DNA from: a bacterium
GTDB taxonomy: Bacteria > Bacteroidota > Bacteroidia > Bacteroidales > Bacteroidaceae
Assembly (NCBI GenBank): GCA_004559785.1
Contig: SFXD01000013.1
Location: forward strand, 1 to 33,142
Direction of reading: 5' to 3'
DNA length: 33,142 nucleotides
A program made the translations under genes and the position numbers. Under the pieces are notes generated by a model that had not been told where the DNA came from, did not search any database, and saw nothing but the letters and a program-made list of their open reading frames with translations. Of the stretch, positions 16,313-23,389 are shown one piece after another. How positions within the stretch are numbered: the first letter of the stretch is position 1; each line of letters opens with the position of its first letter.

Positions 16313-16382
16313 AATGTGGATAGATTTGGGCTGCTTGCAACCACAGTAAAAAATGCTAAAACGAGAGACACGACAGTCTCTC
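16313..16382 (+). promoter_or_regulatory. SAM-II-type riboswitch in the metK leader
   Basis: The leader contains the conserved SAM-II core in order. Stem P1 is TGTGG (16315-16319) with CCACA (16341-16345); the loop holds GATTTG (16323-16328) and CTTGCAA (16334-16340). An A-rich joint follows, then TGCTAAA (16354-16360). Loop bases GGGCTG (16328-16333) can form a pseudoknot with CAGTCT (16374-16379), two of six pairs being G-U. A competing hairpin GAGAGAC (16363-16369) with GTCTCTC (16376-16382) shares that 3' strand, so the two folds exclude each other. Position before S-adenosylmethionine synthetase fits feedback control. The wide gap between TGCTAAA and the pseudoknot strand suggests a long-loop variant; I recall such a Bacteroidota form but cannot check it. 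Confidence 0.8.
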
Positions 16383-16453
16383 ACGCATTTCCGCCCTATT
16401 TCTCTCCCCATTACTTTATAAAAACATTTCAACAAACTGTAAAACAAAAAGTC

Positions 16454-17710
16454 ATGGGTTATTTATTTACATCGGAGTCAGTCTCAGAGGGACATCCCGA
16501 CAAGGTCGCCGACCAGATTTCGGACGCAGTATTGGACAAGCTATTGGCATTCGACCCCAATTCGAAGGTCGCATGCGAGACCCTCGTCACCACGGGACAG
16601 GTGATACTGGCTGGCGAGGTGAAGAGCAAGGCATACGTCGACCTGCAACGCATTGCACGAGAAGTAATCAACCGAATAGGATACACCAAGAGCGAATACA
16701 TGTTCGAGGGCAACAGCTGCGGAGTGCTGAGCGCGATACACGAACAGAGCGCAGACATTAACCGCGGCGTGGTACGCGAAGACCCCATGGCGCAGGGCGC
16801 AGGAGACCAGGGCATGATGTTCGGCTACGCCACCAACGAGACGGAGAACTACATGCCACTCAGCCTCGACCTGGCACACAAGCTGCTCATGGTGCTGGCA
16901 GAAATACGACGCGAGGGTAAGGTGATGACATACCTACGGCCCGACGCAAAGAGCCAGGTGACCATAGAGTACAGCGACCAGGGCATACCGCAGCGCATAG
17001 ACACCATAGTGGTATCGACGCAGCACGACGAATTCGACACGGACGAAGCCATGCAAAGGCGCATCACGCAGGACGTGAAGGAGATACTGATGCCAAGGGT
17101 GCTGGAGGAGATACACTCCGACAAGGTAAGGGCTCTGTTCGACGGCGACATCAAGTACCACGTCAACCCCACGGGCAAGTTCGTGATAGGCGGCCCGCAC
17201 GGCGACACGGGACTGACGGGCAGGAAAATCATCGTAGACACCTACGGAGGCAAGGGAGCGCACGGAGGCGGGGCATTCAGCGGCAAGGACCCCTCGAAGG
17301 TGGACCGCAGCGCAGCATACGCCGTGAGACACATAGCCAAGAACATGGTGGCAGCCGGCGTGGCTGACGAGATACTCGTGCAGGTGAGCTATGCCATAGG
17401 CGTGGCAGAGCCGGTGAACCTGTACGTCAACACATTCGGGCGCAGCCATGTCGGCATGCCGGACAGCGAGATAGCAAGGCGCATCATGGAAATCTTCGAC
17501 CTCCGCCCATACGCAATAGAACAAAGGCTGAAACTGCGCAACCCCATCTACGAGGAAACCGCCGCATACGGACACATGGGACGCGAGCCAAGGGTGGTCA
17601 CAAAGCGCTTCGAGTCGCTCTACCAGGAGACAAGGGAAATGGAAGTGGAACTATTCACGTGGGAGAAGCTCGACTACGTAGACACCATACGCAAGGCATT
17701 CGAACTATGA
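16454..17710 (+). CDS. metK: S-adenosylmethionine synthetase
   Basis: 418 residues from the ATG at 16454. It makes S-adenosylmethionine from methionine and ATP as a cytoplasmic tetramer. It opens with FTSESVSEGHPDKVADQISD, the ATP/metal-binding signature. GAGDQGMMFGYA (about 119-130) is the flexible-loop motif and GGKGAHGGGAFSGKDPSKVD is the phosphate-binding signature. It is somewhat longer than the E. coli enzyme (384), as is common in Bacteroidota. The frame is open upstream from a GTG at 16316, but that part overlaps the riboswitch and has no family similarity. The stop overlaps the next start (ATGA). Confidence 0.98.
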   Translation: MGYLFTSESVSEGHPDKVADQISDAVLDKLLAFDPNSKVACETLVTTGQVILAGEVKSKAYVDLQRIAREVINRIGYTKSEYMFEGNSCGVLSAIHEQSADINRGVVREDPMAQGAGDQGMMFGYATNETENYMPLSLDLAHKLLMVLAEIRREGKVMTYLRPDAKSQVTIEYSDQGIPQRIDTIVVSTQHDEFDTDEAMQRRITQDVKEILMPRVLEEIHSDKVRALFDGDIKYHVNPTGKFVIGGPHGDTGLTGRKIIVDTYGGKGAHGGGAFSGKDPSKVDRSAAYAVRHIAKNMVAAGVADEILVQVSYAIGVAEPVNLYVNTFGRSHVGMPDSEIARRIMEIFDLRPYAIEQRLKLRNPIYEETAAYGHMGREPRVVTKRFESLYQETREMEVELFTWEKLDYVDTIRKAFEL

Positions 17711-18294
17711 CACAAGTGAAGAGAATCTGCGTCTACTGCGCCAGCAGCACGAAGATAGACCCCCGATACTTCGAGGACGCTGCCACACTGGGACGGCTAA
17801 TGGCAGAGCAAGGCATCGACGTAGTCAACGGGGCAGGCAACATGGGACTCATGCAGGCCTGCGCCGACGGGTGCATGGGGGCAGGCGGAAAGGCAATAGG
17901 CATCATTCCCAAGTTCATGGTGGGGGAAGGCTGGTGCCACGAGGGAATGACCGAAATCATCGAGACCAAGGACATGCACGAGAGGCAAAGGCTGATGGCA
18001 GACATGAGCGACGCAGCCATCGTACTGCCCGGCGGATGCGGCACACTGGCCGAACTGACAGAACTCATCACGTGGAAGCAACTCGGCATCTACCTCAAGC
18101 CCATCGTACTGCTCAACACCATGGGGTACTACGACCCATTGCTGAAGGTGCTGGACAACGCCATCGAACAGAACTTCATGCGCCTGCAACATGCAGGGAT
18201 ATGGCAGGTGGCATCCACGCCGGCAGAAGCTCTGCAAATGGCAGTCTCCACGCCCCTGTGGGACACATCCATCAGACGCTTCGCCGCAATATGA
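17707..18294 (+). CDS. LOG-family (TIGR00730) nucleotide hydrolase
   Basis: 195 residues. Rossmann-fold protein of the LOG family ('lysine decarboxylase-like'), which hydrolyses nucleoside 5'-monophosphates at the N-glycosidic bond; plant and some bacterial members release cytokinin bases. Signatures: ICVYCASSTKID at the N-terminus, VVNGAGNMGLMQA in the nucleotide-binding region and PGGCGTLAELTE, the PGGxGTxxE catalytic motif. Its ATG overlaps the metK stop and its stop overlaps the next start, both in ATGA form, so it sits in a translationally coupled chain. The physiological substrate is unknown. Confidence 0.93.
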   Translation: MTQVKRICVYCASSTKIDPRYFEDAATLGRLMAEQGIDVVNGAGNMGLMQACADGCMGAGGKAIGIIPKFMVGEGWCHEGMTEIIETKDMHERQRLMADMSDAAIVLPGGCGTLAELTELITWKQLGIYLKPIVLLNTMGYYDPLLKVLDNAIEQNFMRLQHAGIWQVASTPAEALQMAVSTPLWDTSIRRFAAI

Positions 18295-19130
18295 CCGACT
18301 ACACGCCTTGCTGCAGGGTCGCGGCAGATACGGACACAGTACCATCCCTCGAACTATCCTCGTTCCTCGACGACGGGTATTTCGGGGGAGATTCCTTGCT
18401 GCATCCCGAACTGCCCTACAGGTTGCAGGGCTACAGCGGAACACCCGTCGAATACAACCCCGACAACGACAACGGCATTGCCCTACTGCTGCTGGCAACG
18501 ACCATCCTGTTCGTCTGCCTGCTCGGACAGCTGCTGCCCAGGCTAAGGCAGGCAACGTCCGACTTCTTCTTCCCCGCATCGCACGTCTCGCCTTCCGAGT
18601 CCGACTTGGCTTCGATAGGATCGTGGACGGCATTGGGATTCTCGCTCCTGACATGCACGAGCGCAGGGCTTGGCGCACTACATCTGGCCGTAGGCATGGG
18701 ACTGCACGTCGACTCGCCCCTCGAACCATACGTCTACATGGCCACCTTCTCCGCAATGGTAGCACTGTACATGATGGCAAGAAACATCTTGACTTCGTTC
18801 GTAAATTGGGTGTTCTTCGAGAAGGAAACATCCAGAAGGTGGGCTAAGGCAAATTCTTACATCTGCACGATGGAAAACATGACATTCTTTCCAATCATGA
18901 TCCTTACCTGCTACTCGCAGGATGCAATGCAAATCACGCTTGCCTGCATAGCGGCTACGGTCGTTACGGCGAAGATTCTCTTGCTTTACAAAACATTAAA
19001 AATCTTTTTCGACAAAACGTATGGCTATCTGCATATTTTTGTGTATTTTTGCACCCTCGAAGTGATACCGCTACTGATATTGCTGAACTTTTTGACACTT
19101 ACAATAGAGGGACTGACAGTAAAAATATAA
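18291..19130 (+). CDS. DUF4271 integral membrane protein
   Basis: 279 residues. The N-terminal about 60 residues are soluble, with little similarity to anything I know (LQGYSGTPVEYNPDNDN). About six to seven membrane helices follow: IALLLLATTILFVCLLGQLL, LGFSLLTCTSAGLGALHLAV, YVYMATFSAMVALYMMARN, FFPIMILTCYS, LACIAATVVTAKILLLY, and FCTLEVIPLLILLNFL near the end. The motif NWVFFEKE after the third helix and the position directly before hemD match DUF4271, a Bacteroidota family of unknown function. The start ATG overlaps the LOG-gene stop. Confidence 0.88.
   Translation: MTDYTPCCRVAADTDTVPSLELSSFLDDGYFGGDSLLHPELPYRLQGYSGTPVEYNPDNDNGIALLLLATTILFVCLLGQLLPRLRQATSDFFFPASHVSPSESDLASIGSWTALGFSLLTCTSAGLGALHLAVGMGLHVDSPLEPYVYMATFSAMVALYMMARNILTSFVNWVFFEKETSRRWAKANSYICTMENMTFFPIMILTCYSQDAMQITLACIAATVVTAKILLLYKTLKIFFDKTYGYLHIFVYFCTLEVIPLLILLNFLTLTIEGLTVKI
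19044..19051 (+). promoter_or_regulatory. Possible internal promoter before hemD
   Basis: TATTTTTG followed by CACC, an exact TAnnTTTG match with the usual GCA context, lies inside the 3' end of the DUF4271 gene 86 bases before the hemD ATG. No TTTG at -33. The match may be partly due to local AT-rich coding sequence. Confidence 0.35.
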
Positions 19131-19137
19131 GACAAAA

Positions 19138-19881
19138 ATGATAAAGAAGATTCTGGTTTCACAGCCTCGTCCAACATCGGAGAAATCACCCTACTTTGAC
19201 ATTGCCGATAAGATGAACGTAGAGATAGTGTTCCGCCCATTCATCAAGGTAGTGGGCATCACTCCCAAGGAATTCCGCCAGCAGAAGATTAGCATCCTGG
19301 ACCACACCGCAGTCATCTTCACGTCAAGGCACGCCATAGACAACTTCTTCTCCCTCTGCAACCAGATGCGCATCAGCATCCCCGAGGACATGAAGTATTT
19401 CTGCATCACCGAAGCCGTGGCACTCTACATCCAAAAATACGTCCAGTACCGCAAGCGCAAGATATTCTTCGGCTCGACAGGCAAGATCGACGACATACTG
19501 CCACTCATACTGAAGCACAAGAACGAGAAATATTTCATCCCACAGAGCGACGTACACAACACGGACTTCTCCGACCTGCTCGACAGCAAGAAGATTTTCC
19601 ACACGGACGGAGTGATGTACAAGACCGTCAGCAACGACTTCACGGCCGACGAACCCTTCGACTACGACATGCTCATATTCTTCTCGCCAAGCGGCATACA
19701 GGCCCTGCTGAAGAACTTCCCCGACTTCAACCAAGGCGACACCGTCATCGGCACGTTCGGACCCTCAACCGCCAAGGCCGCAAGGGACGCAGGACTACGC
19801 CTCGACATCGAAGCACCTTCCCCCGAATATCCAAGCATAACGGCAGCCATCAGCTCATATCTCTCCAAGGCAAATGTCTGA
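19138..19881 (+). CDS. hemD: Uroporphyrinogen-III synthase
   Basis: 247 residues, usual length. HemD cyclises hydroxymethylbilane to uroporphyrinogen III in tetrapyrrole synthesis. The family is poorly conserved, but key blocks are present: VIFTSRHAIDNFF (about 61-73), YFIPQSDVHN, and IFFSPSGIQALLKNFP with GTFGPSTAKAARDAGL in the second lobe. It begins seven bases after the DUF4271 stop and its end overlaps rnpA by eight bases. The DUF4271-hemD-rnpA-yidD order supports the assignment. No other heme genes are in the window. Confidence 0.92.
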   Translation: MIKKILVSQPRPTSEKSPYFDIADKMNVEIVFRPFIKVVGITPKEFRQQKISILDHTAVIFTSRHAIDNFFSLCNQMRISIPEDMKYFCITEAVALYIQKYVQYRKRKIFFGSTGKIDDILPLILKHKNEKYFIPQSDVHNTDFSDLLDSKKIFHTDGVMYKTVSNDFTADEPFDYDMLIFFSPSGIQALLKNFPDFNQGDTVIGTFGPSTAKAARDAGLRLDIEAPSPEYPSITAAISSYLSKANV

Positions 19882-20266
19882 CAAACCACCCCTGTCCCTC
19901 TGCAAGGCAGAACGCATCAGTAGCAGGAAAGTACTCGAGGAACTGTTCAGCGGAAGGCACAGGTCTCTGTCATCCTACCCGCTGAGAGCCATCTACATGC
20001 CGCGCCCGGACAAGGGAGTCTCCATCCTCGTGTCGGTCTCGAAGCGACATTTCAAGAGAGCCGTCCAGCGCAACCGCATAAAACGGCAGCTGCGCGAGGC
20101 ATACAGGCTCAACAAGGACATACTGGCCGACCTGGACAAAGGGCTCTGCATAGCCTTCCTATGGAGGGAAAGCTCCATAATGCCTTCCGCCCTCGTAAGC
20201 GACAAGGTGCGTTCACTACTACACAGAATCCATGAAGCAGAACAAAACGTGGAGAGCAATCTCTGA
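19874..20266 (+). CDS. rnpA: Ribonuclease P protein component
   Basis: 130 residues. The basic protein subunit of RNase P, which helps the catalytic RNA trim the 5' leader of precursor tRNAs. The signature RNR motif is in FKRAVQRNRIKRQLREAYR (about 56-74), preceded by VSVSKRHF. The opening SLCKAERISSRKVLEELF matches the usual L-x-K-x-x-R start. It overlaps hemD by eight bases and yidD by 35 bases, so these proteins are probably made from one transcript. Confidence 0.96.
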   Translation: MSDKPPLSLCKAERISSRKVLEELFSGRHRSLSSYPLRAIYMPRPDKGVSILVSVSKRHFKRAVQRNRIKRQLREAYRLNKDILADLDKGLCIAFLWRESSIMPSALVSDKVRSLLHRIHEAEQNVESNL

Positions 20267-20480
20267 CACCTTGGCACGAGGGCTGATACTACCCATCAGA
20301 TTCTACCAGTGCTGCATTTCGCCGCTCACTCCCCCATCGTGCCGGTTCACCCCTACGTGCAGCCAGTATGCCATCGAGGCACTGAGAAAGCACGGACCCG
20401 TCAAGGGACTCTGGCTGGCTATTAGGAGACTGCTCAGATGCCACCCGTGGGGAGGACACGGCTACGACCCCGTACCATGA
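20232..20480 (+). CDS. yidD: Membrane protein insertion efficiency factor
   Basis: 82 residues. YidD is a small membrane-associated protein that aids YidC-dependent insertion of inner-membrane proteins. The core is intact: LPIRFYQCCISPLTPPSCRF, TCSQYAIEALRKHG, and RRLLRCHPWGGHGYDPVP, with the three conserved cysteines plus one extra. Start is the only ATG in the right place and lies 35 bases inside rnpA. The stop overlaps the next start (ATGA). The rnpA-yidD pairing is seen in most bacteria. Confidence 0.96.
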   Translation: MKQNKTWRAISDTLARGLILPIRFYQCCISPLTPPSCRFTPTCSQYAIEALRKHGPVKGLWLAIRRLLRCHPWGGHGYDPVP

Positions 20481-21001
20481 AAGCAACGCTTCCTTTCGTG
20501 AATTTCCATACGCACCACCCTGCACACGAGGGGGAACTGTCGCTCGGAGGCGAGGAACACGGCTTCGACACACGATGGGACAAGCCACTCGACATACAGG
20601 AGCAGGAATTTGCCCGTGCCGTGGAAGAAAGCGAGCACAAACAGACTTTCCTCACCATACACTGCGTCAAGTCGATAGACACCGTGCTGCGCATGCGCCG
20701 CACCCTGAAGCCGACACAGCCGTGGCTGTTCCACGGATTCAGAGGCAAGCCTCAGCAGTTGCGCTCGCTCGTGGAAGCAGGCCTATTCGTCTCGTTCGGC
20801 TTCAGGTACAACGTGCAGAGCCTCTTGCTCTGCCCCCTCGAACGGATGTGCCTGGAGACAGACGACACCCCCGGGCCGATACGCCCCCTTTACGAGGAAG
20901 TATCAAGGCTAAGGGGAGTCACATTGGAGTCGTTACAGACCAGTATGGTTGCAAATATGCACAAATTAATGCAAAAAGACCCAGCCACCATCCTCCTTTA
21001 A
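20477..21001 (+). CDS. Shortened TatD-like metal-dependent hydrolase
   Basis: 174 residues, well below the about 215-260 of TatD relatives. Family residues kept: HTHHP (His11, His13), LGGE (Glu26), TIHCV (His62), FHGFRG (His86) and LETDD (Asp129), so all likely metal ligands are present. What is missing is the stretch between HTHHP and LGGE, only 12 residues here, where relatives carry the GIHPW segment and several barrel strands. The C-terminal half is typical of Bacteroidota TatD (LFVSFGFRYN). TatD proteins act as DNases or related phosphoesterases. Activity is uncertain because part of the barrel appears lost. Its start overlaps the yidD stop. Confidence 0.82.
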   Translation: MKATLPFVNFHTHHPAHEGELSLGGEEHGFDTRWDKPLDIQEQEFARAVEESEHKQTFLTIHCVKSIDTVLRMRRTLKPTQPWLFHGFRGKPQQLRSLVEAGLFVSFGFRYNVQSLLLCPLERMCLETDDTPGPIRPLYEEVSRLRGVTLESLQTSMVANMHKLMQKDPATILL

Positions 21002-21012
21002 ATATAATTATG

Positions 21013-21020
21013 TATCTTTG
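21013..21020 (+). promoter_or_regulatory. Promoter -7 element before the CoA-transferase gene
   Basis: TATCTTTG, exact TAnnTTTG match with GCA after it, 48 bases upstream of the ATG at 21068. It separates this gene from the preceding overlapping chain. The -33 box is not evident. Confidence 0.6.
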
Positions 21021-21067
21021 CACAGAATTTAACACAACAACATACTTAGGCAATAACATATAGCATC

Positions 21068-22579
21068 ATGGAATTCAACAGGATTACCGCTGCCGAGGCT
21101 GCAGCACTTATTGAGAACGGACAAACGATAGGTCTTAGTGGATTCACGCCGGCAGGAGTCCCCAAGTGTACGCCCGCCGAGATTGCAAAGAAGGCAGAAG
21201 CTGAGCATGCGGCAGGCCGGCCCTTCAAGATAAGCGTCTTCACGGGTGCCAGCACAGGACAGAGCTGCGACGGCGCACTTACCAACGCACAGGCCATTGA
21301 CTACCGTGCGCCATACACTACCAACCCCGACTTCAGAAAGCACGTCAACAACAACGAGCTGAGATACTCCGACCTCAACCTCTCGAACATGGCTACGCAG
21401 ATACGCCAGGGCTACCTCGGCGACGTAGACTGGGCTATCATCGAGGCCTGCGCCATAGAGAAGGTGGGCAGCAAGGCGCACATCTACCTCACCGCGGCTG
21501 GAGGTATCAGCCCCACGGTATGCCGACTTGCCAAACGAGGCATCATCATAGAGCTGAACGCCTTCCACAGCCCCGACAGCAAGGGCATACACGACGTGTA
21601 CGAGATTGAGGACCACCCATACCGCAAGCCCATCATGATCTGCAAGGCAAGCGACCGCATAGGCAAGCCATACGTAGAGGTGGATGCCGACCGCATAGTG
21701 GGCGTCATCGAGTGCAACGTGGCCGACGAGGCCCGCGGATTCAAGGATCCAGACCCCGTAACCACGCAGATTGGACAGAACGTGGCTGACTTCCTGCTTT
21801 CCAACCTCAGGAGCGGACTCATACCAAAGACATTCCTCAACCTGCAGAGCGGAGTGGGCAGCGGTGCCAATGCCGTGCTCGGAGCTCTCGGCCAATGCCC
21901 CGAGGTGCCCAACTTCAACATCTACACCGAGGTTCTGCAGGATGCACCCGTAGCCCTGATGAAGCAGGGACGCGTGCTAAGCGCATCAACATGCTCGCTG
22001 ACCGTGACAAACGAATGCCTGCAGGACATTTACTCAAACATCGACTTCTTCAAGGACAAGCTCGTACTGCGCCCGTCGGAAATTAGCAACTGCCCTGAGG
22101 TGATAGCACGCATCGGTGTATGCGCACTCAACACAGCCATCGAGTGCGACCTGTACGGACACGTCAACTCTACCAAGATCTGCGGCACCAAGATGATGAA
22201 CGGTATTGGCGGCAGCGCAGACTTCGCCTCATCGGCATACCTCTCGATATTCACTTGCGGCTCTACCACAAAGGGAGGCGCCATCAGCAGCATCGTACCC
22301 TTCGCCAGCCATATCGACCACACCAACCACTACATCGACGCCGTTATCACGGAGTATGGCGTGGCGGACCTAAGGCACAAGAGCGACATGCAGAAGGCGG
22401 AAGCCCTCATCGAGGTGGCACATCCCGACTACCGCCCCATGCTGCGCGACTACCTGAAGTACGCCTCGAAGAAGGGCGGACATACACAGCACGAACTCAG
22501 CGCAGCCTTTGCCATGCACGACACCTTCCTGCGCAAGGGAGACATGCGCCTCACGGACCTGGCTGAGTATATAAAGTAA
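21068..22579 (+). CDS. Acetyl-CoA hydrolase/transferase family protein (succinate or acetate CoA-transferase)
   Basis: 503 residues. Class I CoA-transferase related to succinyl-CoA:acetate CoA-transferase (AarC, Cat1, ScpC). N-terminal: AAALIENGQTIGLSGFTPAG and FTGASTGQSCDGAL. C-terminal: LQSGVGSGANAVLGALG, then NIYTEVLQDAPVALMK with the catalytic Glu that forms the CoA thioester (Glu of YTEV), and NGIGGSADFASSAYLSIF. In an anaerobe that makes acetate, succinate or propionate this enzyme can move CoA between acids and save ATP. The specific acid pair cannot be decided from sequence. It is a single-gene unit with its own promoter. Confidence 0.93.
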   Translation: MEFNRITAAEAAALIENGQTIGLSGFTPAGVPKCTPAEIAKKAEAEHAAGRPFKISVFTGASTGQSCDGALTNAQAIDYRAPYTTNPDFRKHVNNNELRYSDLNLSNMATQIRQGYLGDVDWAIIEACAIEKVGSKAHIYLTAAGGISPTVCRLAKRGIIIELNAFHSPDSKGIHDVYEIEDHPYRKPIMICKASDRIGKPYVEVDADRIVGVIECNVADEARGFKDPDPVTTQIGQNVADFLLSNLRSGLIPKTFLNLQSGVGSGANAVLGALGQCPEVPNFNIYTEVLQDAPVALMKQGRVLSASTCSLTVTNECLQDIYSNIDFFKDKLVLRPSEISNCPEVIARIGVCALNTAIECDLYGHVNSTKICGTKMMNGIGGSADFASSAYLSIFTCGSTTKGGAISSIVPFASHIDHTNHYIDAVITEYGVADLRHKSDMQKAEALIEVAHPDYRPMLRDYLKYASKKGGHTQHELSAAFAMHDTFLRKGDMRLTDLAEYIK

Positions 22580-22580
22580 A

Positions 22581-22655
22581 AAGTTGGAATACGAAGACAG
22601 CCTGAAGACCTACCGCGACCTCAAGCTATGTGCGTTTGCAAAAAAGGAAAAGTGA
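22581..22655 (+). pseudogene. Remnant of an Rpn/PD-(D/E)XK nuclease-type gene
   Basis: Right after the CoA-transferase stop a short frame reads KLEYEDSLKTYRDLK (22581-22625), then LCAFAKKEK and a stop (TGA to 22655). The first part matches the conserved late segment (YexSLKxYRDLKN) of the Rpn-type recombination-promoting nuclease/putative transposase families common in Prevotella and Bacteroides. Nothing upstream of it is left. I see it as a decayed fragment. The match is from memory and short, so chance is possible. Confidence 0.5.
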
Positions 22656-22657
22656 TT

Positions 22658-23389
22658 ATGAGGCGTGTTTGTATTATGTTGCTGATGTCATTGACGATGT
22701 CGGTGTCTGGCTGCATTGGGGCTACCCCTACCCCACTTGCAGGGAAGAAGGTTCTCGTGGTATACGGAGGATGGGAGGGTCACGACCCTGTCGGCTGTCG
22801 TGACATCTTCGTGCCTTGGCTCACGCAGGAGGGTGCCGAGGTCATCCTGTCGGACAGCCTTGGCATATACAAGGACGAGGCCGTGATGAAGCAAGTGGAC
22901 CTTGTGGTGCAGGCATGGACCATGGGCGAGATACGTCCCGAGGAAGAGGCAGGCCTGCTGGCAGCCGTAGAGCATGGTACGGGTTTGGCAGGATGGCACG
23001 GAGGGCTGGGCGACTCGTTCCGCAACAGTACTGCATACCAGTTCATGGTGGGAGGGCAGTTCGTGGCGCATCCCGGAGGCACCGTCGACTATGACGTGGA
23101 GCCTTCAGACAGGAAGGACCCCGTGATGAAGGGAATAGGCAAGTTCCACGTAAGGAGCGAGCTATACTACATGCATGTCGACCCTGCCATCAGGGTACTT
23201 GCCTCCACTCGCATGAGCGGCGAGCACGCTCCGTGGCTGGAGGGCGTGGAGGTTCCGGTCGTATGGAAGAAGATGTATGGTGATGGTCGCGTCTTCTATT
23301 CTGCGCTGGGGCATACGGCAGAAGACTTCTCAACTCCCGAGGTGCTGGAAATAATGAAGCGCGGCATTCGCTGGGCAGTGCGTCAGTAG
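22658..23389 (+). CDS. ThuA-like domain lipoprotein
   Basis: 243 residues from the ATG at 22658, preceded by purine-rich AAAAAAGGAAAAG. Type II signal peptide with lipobox VSGC (Cys19). The mature part has the ThuA/trehalose-utilisation fold, a glutamine-amidotransferase-like domain: KVLVVYGGWEGHDP, VVQAWTMGEI, GTGLAGWHGGLGDSF, YQFMVGGQFVAHPGG and near the end VVWKKMYGDGRVFYSALGHT. These blocks (GxxGWHGG, FxxHP, ALGHT) define the family. ThuA proteins go with sugar utilisation or keto-sugar metabolism, but the exact reaction is unknown. An earlier ATG at 22628 lies in the remnant and would spoil the signal peptide. The 3' end overlaps the convergent prenyl synthase by seven bases. Confidence 0.9.
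   Translation: MRRVCIMLLMSLTMSVSGCIGATPTPLAGKKVLVVYGGWEGHDPVGCRDIFVPWLTQEGAEVILSDSLGIYKDEAVMKQVDLVVQAWTMGEIRPEEEAGLLAAVEHGTGLAGWHGGLGDSFRNSTAYQFMVGGQFVAHPGGTVDYDVEPSDRKDPVMKGIGKFHVRSELYYMHVDPAIRVLASTRMSGEHAPWLEGVEVPVVWKKMYGDGRVFYSALGHTAEDFSTPEVLEIMKRGIRWAVRQ

Noticed and set aside
16316..16453. N-terminal extension of MetK from a GTG at 16316
   Set aside because: The extension covers the SAM-II-like RNA and has no similarity to MetK, which normally begins at MGYLFTSESVSEGHPDK.
17871..18290. Upstream extension of the DUF4271 frame inside the LOG gene
   Set aside because: Shadow of the LOG gene; the ATGA overlap at 18291 gives the natural start.
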